Shown piece after piece: positions 29,074 through 36,589 of a DNA stretch of 64,000 bases; the stretch's first letter is position 1; each line of letters opens with the position of its first letter. This stretch comes from Streptomyces sp. 2131.1 (lineage in GTDB: Bacteria > Actinomycetota > Actinomycetes > Streptomycetales > Streptomycetaceae), in contig NZ_FNSY01000001.1 of the NCBI RefSeq assembly GCF_900105515.1, forward strand, positions 5,940,001 to 6,004,000. Reading direction: 5' to 3'. The notes beneath the pieces were generated by a model. That model was given only the letters and a program-made list of their open reading frames with translations, made no database searches and was not told where the DNA came from. The translations under genes and the position numbers were made by a program.

Positions 29074-31851
29074 TCAGCTGTCGGCCGGCGCCGCGGCGTG
29101 CGGACCGCCGACGAGCATCCGGTCCACGACCCGCGCCGTCGCGAGACCGTCCCCGGGCTCGCAGAAGTCCTTCCGGAATCGGGCGTACTTCTCCTGGTGC
29201 TCCGCCGCGACGGTGTCGACGTCGCGCAGTGCCTTGACCAGTTCCGGGGAGGTCCTCAGCAGCGGGCCGGGCGCCCGGGTGGTGAAGTCGAAGTACAGGC
29301 CGCGCAGCGAGTCCCGGTAGTGCTCCAGGTCGTAGGTGAAGAACAGCATGGGCTTGCCCGAGTGCGCGAAGTCGAACAGCGCCGAGGAGTAGTCGGTGAT
29401 CAGGACGTCGGCGACGAGGTAAAGATCTGCGATGTCCGGGTAGCGGGTGACGTCCCACACGAAGCCCCGGCCGACGCCCGGGATGCTGGAGTGGACCCTC
29501 GGGTGCTTGCGGAAGAGCAGCACGTGGTCGTGGCCGAGTTCCTTCTGGGCCGCGGCCAGGTCGATGCGCAGATCGAGTTTGTACATCTTGTTCTCGTGCC
29601 GCTGGTCCTCCCGCCAGGTGGGGGCGTAGAGCACCACCTTCTTGCCCTCGGGCAGGCCGAGCCGCTCCCTGACCCGCGCGGCCCGCGCCTCGCGGTCGGG
29701 GGCGTGGAAGACGTCGTTGCGCGGATAACCGCTCTCCAGCATGTCGCGTTCGATGGAGTACGCCCTGCGCATGATCTCCGTGGTGTACGCGTTCGGCGAC
29801 ACCACGAAGTCGAACTGCCGATAGCTGTGCGGCAGGCCGGCGATATAGGCGGGACTCGACTGGGGAGACCCCTGCAGGTCCTTGCCGATCTTCTTCAGCG
29901 GCGTGCCGTGCCAGGTCTGCACGACCCGTTGCCCGGGGCGGGTGACGAACCAGTCGCCCACCGCCGAATTGACGACGACATAGCGGCTGCGCGCCAGTGC
30001 CTCGTACCACTCGCGGCTGCCCCAGCTCACGACCCTCGCTTCCGGCGGCATCTCGGGCAGCCCCGCGTCCTGGGTCCAGATGTGCTCGACCTCGGTCCCC
30101 CGGCGCACCAGCTCCTCGTAGACCGCGCGCGGGGAGTCGGAGAACTGCTTGCCGTTGAGGCTGATGTAGAGGACCGCGTCGCGCAGGGGGAGCTCGCGCT
30201 GCTCGTGGAAGTATTTCTCGCGCAGAATGCGCTGCCGGTAGGCGCCGTGCTCGTCGGGGCCGAGCATCCGGTCCGGCTCGATGAAGATGCGGTCGAAGTA
30301 GCGGCGGTCCACGGTGTAGCCGCGCAGCGATCCCGGCAGGGACATGGGCAGCTCCCGCACCTGTTCCGGATGCAGGGTCACCGGGACGTCCCGGGACTTG
30401 TCCCAGGCGTTCGAGTCGCGGAAGAAGAGGTACCAGCGGCCTGGGCACAGAGGCAGCTCGGGACCGTGCGTCTGGGGAGCCGCCTCGGCGTTGATCCGAA
30501 GTGTGAACCGCCCGTCGGTGAGCTCGACCGGCAGTTCCTTCTCCTCGAAGCGGACGCCGTGGCGCAGGACGAACTTCTTCCCGGCCGTCTTCCCACCGGG
30601 ATACGTGCCTTCGAGCACCAGCTCTCCCGGCCCCGTCACGGTCATCGTGTCGACGACGGGTTGTACGGCTCGGGTCGCCAGCGTCAGCCTGCCGGCCCCG
30701 TCACGGTGGACGGCCAGTTCACGGCCGGGGGCGAGGCCGTGCCTCGACGTCGTGAAGCCTTCGACGAGCAGCGCGTCGTGGCCCTGCCCGTCGTCTCCGC
30801 GCAAGGTCACTTCGAATTGCCGGGTCCTGGACCCCGACAGGTCGTTCCCGGCCAGCTGGGCAAGGCCGAACACCGCTTGGTGGCGTCGGAACGCGTCGGA
30901 GGAACCGGACAGCGCGGTGAGCGGACTGTCGAACTCGTTGTCGCCCTCGGCGATGCGCACGGCGATGGGGGCCTCGGCCCCGCGCCGTGCCCTGGTGACG
31001 AGTCGCACTTCGCCGTCCGCGACGGTGCAGGACTCGACCTCGACAGCGGGCCGCTGCACCGTGATGGTCACGGCATCGTCGGTGAAGCCGACCACGAGAC
31101 GTGAGCCGTCCGCCAGATGACGGACCTGGTCGTGCCCGGCCGTGCCCGCGTCGCGCGGGCGCACCCGGGCGCCGTAGAGCCTGCCCGGTCCCGGAATCAC
31201 GATGCGGAGGAACCACTGGCCGGCGCCGAGGTCGGCGAGCTCGCGCAGCCGGCGAGCGGGGACGACGACCTCGAAGCCCGACTGGTCGTAGCAGTGCAGC
31301 GCCTGTTTGGAGGCGACGGTGGCCTGCTCGTCCGTGGTGCGGCGTATGCGCAGCCTGATGCGGCGGCCGGTCTCGCCGTTCTCCAGCCACGCGAACCGGC
31401 CGATGACGCGGCCCGACGGACGGGGCAGGTTCGCGACGAACGCGTACCCTCCCCACACCAGATCGTCGCCGCGCCAGTCGACCGAGGTCAGCTGCGCCGT
31501 CATGGGGAGGTCGCGAGGCTTGAGGGCGGTTATACGGTCGGGCAGCTCAAGGCTCTGCAGTCCCGGCAGCACCAGACGGGGGCGCCTGACGCCTGCCACG
31601 AGAAAGGCGCTCGGGTCCCGGCGCCGGCTCCGGACCACCTCGACGAGGTCGTCGGCACGCCCCTCGGCGGCGAGGTACCACATGACGCGCGCAGCCGGAC
31701 GGAGGCGGGTGAGCGCCCCTTCGCCGTGGGTGTCGAGCAGTTGCCGCGCCGTGGCGTGCAACTCCTCGCGGTCGGCCTGCGAGCTCTCGGGGAAGAAGCG
31801 CAAGGTCCTCTGCACTTCTGCCGATGCGAGATCGGCGAGAGACTGCGCCAT
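29074..31851 (-). CDS. CDP-glycerol:poly(glycerophosphate) glycerophosphotransferase-like protein
   Basis: The 925-residue protein has a TagF/TarB-like transferase domain in its C-terminal half (about 540-900). Motifs are WHGTPLKKIGKD, YAPTWR, FRKHPRVH, LITDYSSALFDFA and KPMLFFTYDLEHYRD. The N-terminal 520 residues hold no GT2 signature; they look like a helical start followed by beta-rich repeats of unknown function. Such enzymes polymerise glycerol-phosphate on wall teichoic acids or related glycopolymers at the inner membrane face. It stands alone, without tagD or an ABC exporter nearby. Its codons and the following gap look less GC-rich than the surroundings, which may indicate transfer. 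The start is ATG 31851. Confidence 0.85.
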   Translation of the reverse strand: MAQSLADLASAEVQRTLRFFPESSQADREELHATARQLLDTHGEGALTRLRPAARVMWYLAAEGRADDLVEVVRSRRRDPSAFLVAGVRRPRLVLPGLQSLELPDRITALKPRDLPMTAQLTSVDWRGDDLVWGGYAFVANLPRPSGRVIGRFAWLENGETGRRIRLRIRRTTDEQATVASKQALHCYDQSGFEVVVPARRLRELADLGAGQWFLRIVIPGPGRLYGARVRPRDAGTAGHDQVRHLADGSRLVVGFTDDAVTITVQRPAVEVESCTVADGEVRLVTRARRGAEAPIAVRIAEGDNEFDSPLTALSGSSDAFRRHQAVFGLAQLAGNDLSGSRTRQFEVTLRGDDGQGHDALLVEGFTTSRHGLAPGRELAVHRDGAGRLTLATRAVQPVVDTMTVTGPGELVLEGTYPGGKTAGKKFVLRHGVRFEEKELPVELTDGRFTLRINAEAAPQTHGPELPLCPGRWYLFFRDSNAWDKSRDVPVTLHPEQVRELPMSLPGSLRGYTVDRRYFDRIFIEPDRMLGPDEHGAYRQRILREKYFHEQRELPLRDAVLYISLNGKQFSDSPRAVYEELVRRGTEVEHIWTQDAGLPEMPPEARVVSWGSREWYEALARSRYVVVNSAVGDWFVTRPGQRVVQTWHGTPLKKIGKDLQGSPQSSPAYIAGLPHSYRQFDFVVSPNAYTTEIMRRAYSIERDMLESGYPRNDVFHAPDREARAARVRERLGLPEGKKVVLYAPTWREDQRHENKMYKLDLRIDLAAAQKELGHDHVLLFRKHPRVHSSIPGVGRGFVWDVTRYPDIADLYLVADVLITDYSSALFDFAHSGKPMLFFTYDLEHYRDSLRGLYFDFTTRAPGPLLRTSPELVKALRDVDTVAAEHQEKYARFRKDFCEPGDGLATARVVDRMLVGGPHAAAPADS

Positions 31852-32488
31852 GAATAACGCCCTTCTTCAATGTGGCAGTTGACTTCGCGTCGTCACGCGT
31901 CAACCGAGCCTGCCTGCGATTGGTGCGTATTTATCGTACGCAACCAAGAAGAGGCCCCTGCCGAAGTCGCGTGCCACGGGCCGGGCCCGAGGGCGAGACC
32001 ATCCGCGGCTGCGGAGACGTAAAGCCCCGTACCGGCAACATCAAACCAATTGCCTTCATTGGGAATTCCGTGCGCTTCGGGCGTGTTTCGCCTGGATTGT
32101 CCCGAACGGGTTTGCGGCGGAGCGGGGCGTCGGCCGCGCTTGCAGACGCCCCAAGTTGGGTGCAGTTGTACGAAACTTGTGAATAATTTCTGTGAGGTAA
32201 ATTACATCCTTCTGAACTGGAGAAGGCGATTCGGGGTGCGGTCGGCTCCCCCTTGGCCCGGTCGCTTGCATCTGGTTACGGACTTTCTTCCGCAAAGTGC
32301 CTTATGTCCGGAATCTATGCTCTGTCGAGTCGATATTCCTGGCAGGGAAATCCCGAAAGCGTGGCGCATGGCAAACCGTGCCAATAAAGCCAGGAGTTGA
32401 ATTGGCTGCGGCTTTCGGTGAATCTCGGATGCGAAAGCTCGCGATGTGATGCGTATTCATGGGGTGAGTGGAAGAACCGCATTCGCAT
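31852..32488. other. 637-base gene-free, low-GC gap
   Basis: No open frame here has Streptomyces-like codon use. Around 32160-32215 the DNA is clearly A/T-rich (for example GTGAATAATTTCTGTG). A short imperfect inverted repeat, TTGGTGCGTA (31920-31929) with TACGCAACCAA (31937-31947), lies 70-95 bases upstream of the glycerophosphotransferase start and may be an operator. Also seen is TTGAC...GTCAA at 31879-31903. The rest holds nothing I can name. It could be a remnant of inserted DNA. Confidence 0.5.
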
Positions 32489-33856
32489 TCACTCTTGAAC
32501 CGGACGGTCCGATTCGGTGAGCGGCGGCTCGCTCTTCATGTGGGCGGGTGCCAGGGCCCGAAGGGCGTGGTAACCGATGACGACGATCAGCGTTCCCAGC
32601 GCGATGCCGCTGAGCTCGAAGTTGTCGGTGAGCGTCAGGCTGACGTTGCCGATGCCCACGATGAGCCCCGCGGCCACGGGTACGAGGTGGAGCGGGTTGG
32701 ACAGGTCGACGCGGGAGCGGACCCAGATCTGGGCGCCCAGCAGGCCGATCATGCCGTAGAGGATGACGGTGATCCCGCCGAGGACTCCGCCGGGGATGGC
32801 GGCCACGACGGCACCGAACTTGGGGCAGAGCCCGAACAGGATCGCGAAACCGGCGGCGCACCAGTACGCGGCCGTCGAGTAGACGCGGGTGGCGGCCATG
32901 ACGCCGATGTTCTCGGCGTACGTGGTCGTGGCGGGACCGCCGACGGACGTCGAAAGGACGGTGGCCGCGCCGTCGGCCATGATCGCCGTGCCCAGCTGGT
33001 CGTCCAGCGGGTCGCCGGTCATCTCGCCCACGGCCTTGACGTGTCCGGCGTTCTCGGCGATGAGCGCGATGACGACCGGCAGGGCGACGAGAACCGCGGA
33101 GAGGGAGAAGCTCGGGGCGTGGAAGGTGGGGAAGCCGACCCAGTCGGCCTTGCTCACCCCCGAGAGGTCGAGGCGCCAGTGGTCGACCGACTCCGTTCCT
33201 CCGGCGGGGGAGTGGATCTTGCCGAAGACGCGGTCGAGGATCCAGGAGACCAGGTAGCCGAAGGCCAGGCCGAGGAAGATCGCGATGCGGGACCAGAAGC
33301 CGCGCAGCACGACGAGGGCGAAGCCCGTGAAGAGCATGGTGAGCAGCGCCGTCCACTGGTCCTGGGGCCAGTACGTGCCGGCGGTGACGGGGGCCAGATT
33401 GAACCCGATCAGCATGACCACCGCACCCGTGACCACGGGCGGCAGGATCGCGTGGATGATGCGGGCGCCCAGGGCACGGACAGCCGCCCCGCACAGGAAC
33501 AGGACCGCGCCGACGACCAGGAGCGCGCCGGTGAGCGTCGCCGCGTCGCCGCCCTGGGTCTTGATGACCGCGGCCACGCCGATGAACGACAGGCTGCTGC
33601 CGAGATAGCTGGGGATGCGGCCACGGGTGATGAGAAGGAAGAGGATGGTGGCCACACCTGACGCCATGACGGCGAGGTTGGCGTCCAGACCCATCAGGAT
33701 CGGGGCGACGAAGCAGGCCCCGATCATGGAGACCACGTGCTGTGCGCCGAGGCCGGCCGTGCGCCCCCAGGCGAGCCGCTCGTCCGGCCTCACGACCTCG
33801 CCGGGTGCGAGGCTCTTGCCGTCGCCGTGCAGGGTCCAGCGCACGCCGAGGCCCAT
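32489..33856 (-). CDS. NCS2-family nucleobase permease (uracil/xanthine type)
   Basis: The 455-residue polytopic protein has about 12-14 membrane helices. The start region GLGAQHVVSMIGACFVAP matches the NCS2 QHV motif. The substrate-site motif of helix 8, IAENAGHVKAVGEM, carries the key glutamate, and VGGPATTTYAENIGVMAATRV follows. Sequence is closest to proton-coupled uracil permeases (UraA), so uracil salvage is the best guess; xanthine or uric acid cannot be excluded. The start is ATG 33856 behind GGGAGC. It is not in an operon with its neighbours. Confidence 0.85.
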   Translation of the reverse strand: MGLGVRWTLHGDGKSLAPGEVVRPDERLAWGRTAGLGAQHVVSMIGACFVAPILMGLDANLAVMASGVATILFLLITRGRIPSYLGSSLSFIGVAAVIKTQGGDAATLTGALLVVGAVLFLCGAAVRALGARIIHAILPPVVTGAVVMLIGFNLAPVTAGTYWPQDQWTALLTMLFTGFALVVLRGFWSRIAIFLGLAFGYLVSWILDRVFGKIHSPAGGTESVDHWRLDLSGVSKADWVGFPTFHAPSFSLSAVLVALPVVIALIAENAGHVKAVGEMTGDPLDDQLGTAIMADGAATVLSTSVGGPATTTYAENIGVMAATRVYSTAAYWCAAGFAILFGLCPKFGAVVAAIPGGVLGGITVILYGMIGLLGAQIWVRSRVDLSNPLHLVPVAAGLIVGIGNVSLTLTDNFELSGIALGTLIVVIGYHALRALAPAHMKSEPPLTESDRPVQE

Positions 33857-34008
33857 GGTTGCTCCCTGTGTGTAGGTGCATGAGCCCGTATCGGCGGGAC
33901 ACGGCGCTCATCGCGGAAAAGATCAGCGCCATGCTAGTGGGGCCCGGCCCCCGCCCCTCGGCCGGACCCACCCGTTCCGCTTAGCCGGTCGCCTGGGGCC
34001 GGGGCAGG

Positions 34009-35235
34009 TCAGGGGCGGCGTTCGGCCGCCGGTACGTCGACGACCGCGCTCCCGGCCACCGGCTTGCGGTCACCGGCCCGCAGCACCCCGGCCCCCAGCA
34101 CCAGACCGAACGCCAGCACCGACACCAGGCCGAACGACACCACCAGCGAGGTCGCCTCGGCCAGCGAACCGATCGCCGACGGGGCGATGAGGCCGGAGGT
34201 GTACGTGATCGTCGCGACGCCCGCGATGGCCTGGGCCGGCCTGGGCCCGCTGCGTCCCGCCGCCGCGAACGCGAGCGGGACCACCACGGCGATCCCGAGC
34301 CCCATCAGCCCGAAGCCGCACATCGCGAGGGCCACGTGCGGCGCGGTGACCACCAGCACCCCGCCGAGCGTGGCCAGGACGCCGCCGGCCCGTACGGTGC
34401 GCACCGCGCCGAAGCGGTCGACGACCCGGTCGCCGGCGATCCGGGCGACCGCCATGGTCAGCGCGAACGCGGTGGTGGACGCGGCCGCGAGACCGGCCGA
34501 GCTGTCCAGCGTGTCGCGGAGGTAGACCGCCGACCAGTCGAGGCTGGCCCCCTCGGCGAACACCGCGCAGAAGCCCACGGCACCGATGACCAGGGCCGAC
34601 TTCGGCGGCAGCGCGAACCGCGGCGGCGGCTCATCGTCCGGCTCGCTGCGCAGGTCCAGCACCCACTGGCAGGCGGCCAGGCCCACGAGGGTCAGGATCA
34701 CTGCCGCCGTCACGTGGTGCAGCCGGGCGTCCGCGCCCACATGGGCGGCCACGGTGCCCGCCGCCGAGCCGATCAGGGCGCCCACGCTCCACATGCCGTG
34801 CAGCCCGGACATGATCGACTTGTCGAGACGGTTCTCCACCTCGACCCCGAGCGCGTTCATCGCGACGTCGGACATGCCGGCCGACGCCCCGTACACGAAC
34901 AGCGCCGCGCACAGCGTGAGCAGGTTGGGGGCCAGCGACGGCAGGATCAGGGCCAGGGTCCACAGGGACAGCAGCCCGCGCAGCGCGGTCCGCGCGCCGA
35001 AGCGGTGGCTCACCGCCCCGGCCAGCGGCATGGCCACCGAGGCGCCGATCGCGGGGAACGCCAGGGCGATGCCGAGCTGCCCGGCGCTGACGCCCGCGTG
35101 GTCCTGGATCCAGGGGACCCGGGTGGCGAAGCTGCCGGTCACCGCCCCGTGCACGGTGAAGACCGCCGCGACGGCGTATCTGGCCCGCCGCACCTCGCCG
35201 ATGCCGAAGGCCGTAGCCGTGGATTCCGTTGTCAT
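34009..35235 (-). CDS. MFS transporter divergent from a ROK regulator
   Basis: The 408-residue protein has twelve predicted helices and the MFS loop motif GAVSHRFGARTALR between helices 2 and 3. ATG 35235 (MTTESTATAFGIGEVRRARY) is used rather than an ATG 33 bases upstream, as GGAGGG precedes it. The family is sugar or drug efflux-like, and the substrate is unknown. It diverges from a ROK gene with a palindrome between them, so it is probably repressed by that protein. Confidence 0.87.
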   Translation of the reverse strand: MTTESTATAFGIGEVRRARYAVAAVFTVHGAVTGSFATRVPWIQDHAGVSAGQLGIALAFPAIGASVAMPLAGAVSHRFGARTALRGLLSLWTLALILPSLAPNLLTLCAALFVYGASAGMSDVAMNALGVEVENRLDKSIMSGLHGMWSVGALIGSAAGTVAAHVGADARLHHVTAAVILTLVGLAACQWVLDLRSEPDDEPPPRFALPPKSALVIGAVGFCAVFAEGASLDWSAVYLRDTLDSSAGLAAASTTAFALTMAVARIAGDRVVDRFGAVRTVRAGGVLATLGGVLVVTAPHVALAMCGFGLMGLGIAVVVPLAFAAAGRSGPRPAQAIAGVATITYTSGLIAPSAIGSLAEATSLVVSFGLVSVLAFGLVLGAGVLRAGDRKPVAGSAVVDVPAAERRP

Positions 35236-35284
35236 ACCGCCGTGTCCCTCCCCTGAAGCCTTCTCCACGATGCGGGCAGTAAAC

Positions 35285-35305
35285 TATCAGGAACCCTGCC
35301 TGATA
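35285..35305. promoter_or_regulatory. Palindromic operator between MFS and ROK genes
   Basis: TATCAGG (35285-35291) and CCTGATA (35299-35305) form a perfect inverted repeat with a seven-base spacer. It is one of the few A/T-rich spots in the region and is 50 bases from each start. On the minus strand TTATCA-N16-TAGTTT, which overlaps it, could be the MFS promoter. The ROK protein is the obvious binder (inference). Confidence 0.6.
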
Positions 35306-35355
35306 AATAGACCGTCCGCGCTACGGGCTCGGCGGTGATCTGGAAGGATTCCGGT

Positions 35356-36549
35356 ATGCCCGCATCACCGAGCACCGCCCGGGCCATCAACGACCGGCTC
35401 GCCCTGCGCCATCTCCAGCAGGACGGCCCCCTGACGGCCACGCAGTTGAAGACCCTCACCGGGCTCTCCCGGCCGACCGTGGCGGACCTCGTCGAACGGC
35501 TCCGGGACGCGGGTCTCATCCATGTCGTCGGAGAGACAGGGGCCGACCGCCGGGGGCCCAACGCCCGGCTCTACGGCATCGTCGCGGACCGCGCGCTGCT
35601 GGCCGGGCTGGACGTGCGCACCGACAGCGTCGCCGTCGTCGTCGCCGATCTGCTGGGCGCGACACTGGCCGAGGCGACGCTGCCCATCGGCAGTGAGACC
35701 GAGGGGGACGACGCCGTGGAGCAGGCCGTCGCCCTGCTGGCGACCACGGTCGGCAGCGCGGGGAGCGCGCCCCTGCACAGCGTCGGCATCGGCGCGCCCG
35801 GGCTCATCGACCCGGTCACGGGGGAGCTGCGGGACAGCTCCGGCCTGCCCGCCTGGCACCGCAGCCTCGTCCGGGCGCTCCAGGAACGGCTGCCGGCGAC
35901 GGTCCTCGTCGAGAACGAGACGAACCTCGCCGCCGTCGCCGAGCACCGCGCCGGCGCGGCCCGCGACCACGACACGTTCGTCCTGCTCTGGCTCGGCCAC
36001 GGGGTGGGGGCGGCGGTCATGCTCGACGGGAAGCTGCGCCGGGGGGCCTCGGGCGGCGCGGGCGAGATCGGCTTCCTGCCGGTGCCGGGCACGACCGGCA
36101 CGCCCTCGGCCGTCAACTGCGACGGGGGATTTCACTCGTTGGCGGGTTCGGTCCCGCTCTGCGAACTGGCCGCCGGTCACGGCATCGCCGTGACGGCGGG
36201 GGGCCAGGAGCCCGGCGCGGCGGCGGCCGTCCGGGCGGCGCTCGCGGGGGAGGGCGACAGCGAGGGCTTCCTTGCCGCTGCCGCCGACCGGATCGCGCTG
36301 GGCGCGGCCGCGGTGGCGTCGGTGCTCGACCCGGGGCTGGTCCTGCTCTCCGGGGAGGTGGGGCACGCGGGGGGCGAGGCGCTGGCCGCCCGGGTGGCGG
36401 GGCGGCTGGAGTCGATGTCCCCGCTGCGGACGGAGGTCCGGGCGGGGCTCCTCGGCGGTACGGCGGTCCGCCGGGGGGCGTTGCTCGCGGCGCGGGAGGC
36501 GGCGCAGGACGCGTTGTTCGCGCCACGGTCGAGCCCGTCCGGCGGCTGA
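35356..36549 (+). CDS. ROK-family transcriptional repressor
   Basis: The 397-residue protein has an N-terminal winged helix (LRHLQQDGPLTATQLKTLTG then SRPTVADLVERLRDAGLI, about 18-58) and a ROK sugar-kinase-like domain with GIGAPGLIDPVTG and VENETNLAAVAEHRAGAA. The zinc motif CxCGxxGC of active ROK kinases is absent (only VNCDGGF remains), so it is a regulator, not a kinase. ATG 35356 follows GGAAGGA; GTG 35335 is an alternative. The last five codons and the stop are formed by a copy of the dispersed repeat (36532-36553). Confidence 0.88.
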   Translation: MPASPSTARAINDRLALRHLQQDGPLTATQLKTLTGLSRPTVADLVERLRDAGLIHVVGETGADRRGPNARLYGIVADRALLAGLDVRTDSVAVVVADLLGATLAEATLPIGSETEGDDAVEQAVALLATTVGSAGSAPLHSVGIGAPGLIDPVTGELRDSSGLPAWHRSLVRALQERLPATVLVENETNLAAVAEHRAGAARDHDTFVLLWLGHGVGAAVMLDGKLRRGASGGAGEIGFLPVPGTTGTPSAVNCDGGFHSLAGSVPLCELAAGHGIAVTAGGQEPGAAAAVRAALAGEGDSEGFLAAAADRIALGAAAVASVLDPGLVLLSGEVGHAGGEALAARVAGRLESMSPLRTEVRAGLLGGTAVRRGALLAAREAAQDALFAPRSSPSGG

Positions 36550-36576
36550 GGACGGAACCGGTTCGCCGGACGGGCT
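36532..36576. repeat. Inverted pair of dispersed repeats forming the ROK C-terminus and a terminator
   Basis: AGCCCGTCCGGCGGCTGAGG starts at 36532 and runs on as AC to 36553. It is a minus-orientation repeat copy and encodes S-P-S-G-G-stop of the ROK protein. CGCCGGACGGGCT (36564-36576) is a plus copy. The 13-base cores are perfectly complementary and give a hairpin placed exactly between the convergent ROK and chitinase genes. Confidence 0.75.
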
Positions 36577-36589
36577 CGAGAGGCAGGGT

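Noticed and set aside
31872..32400. Several open frames of 60-116 codons in the low-GC gap.
   Set aside because: Third-position base use is not Streptomyces-like, there are no ribosome sites, and the translations show no domain or consistent composition.
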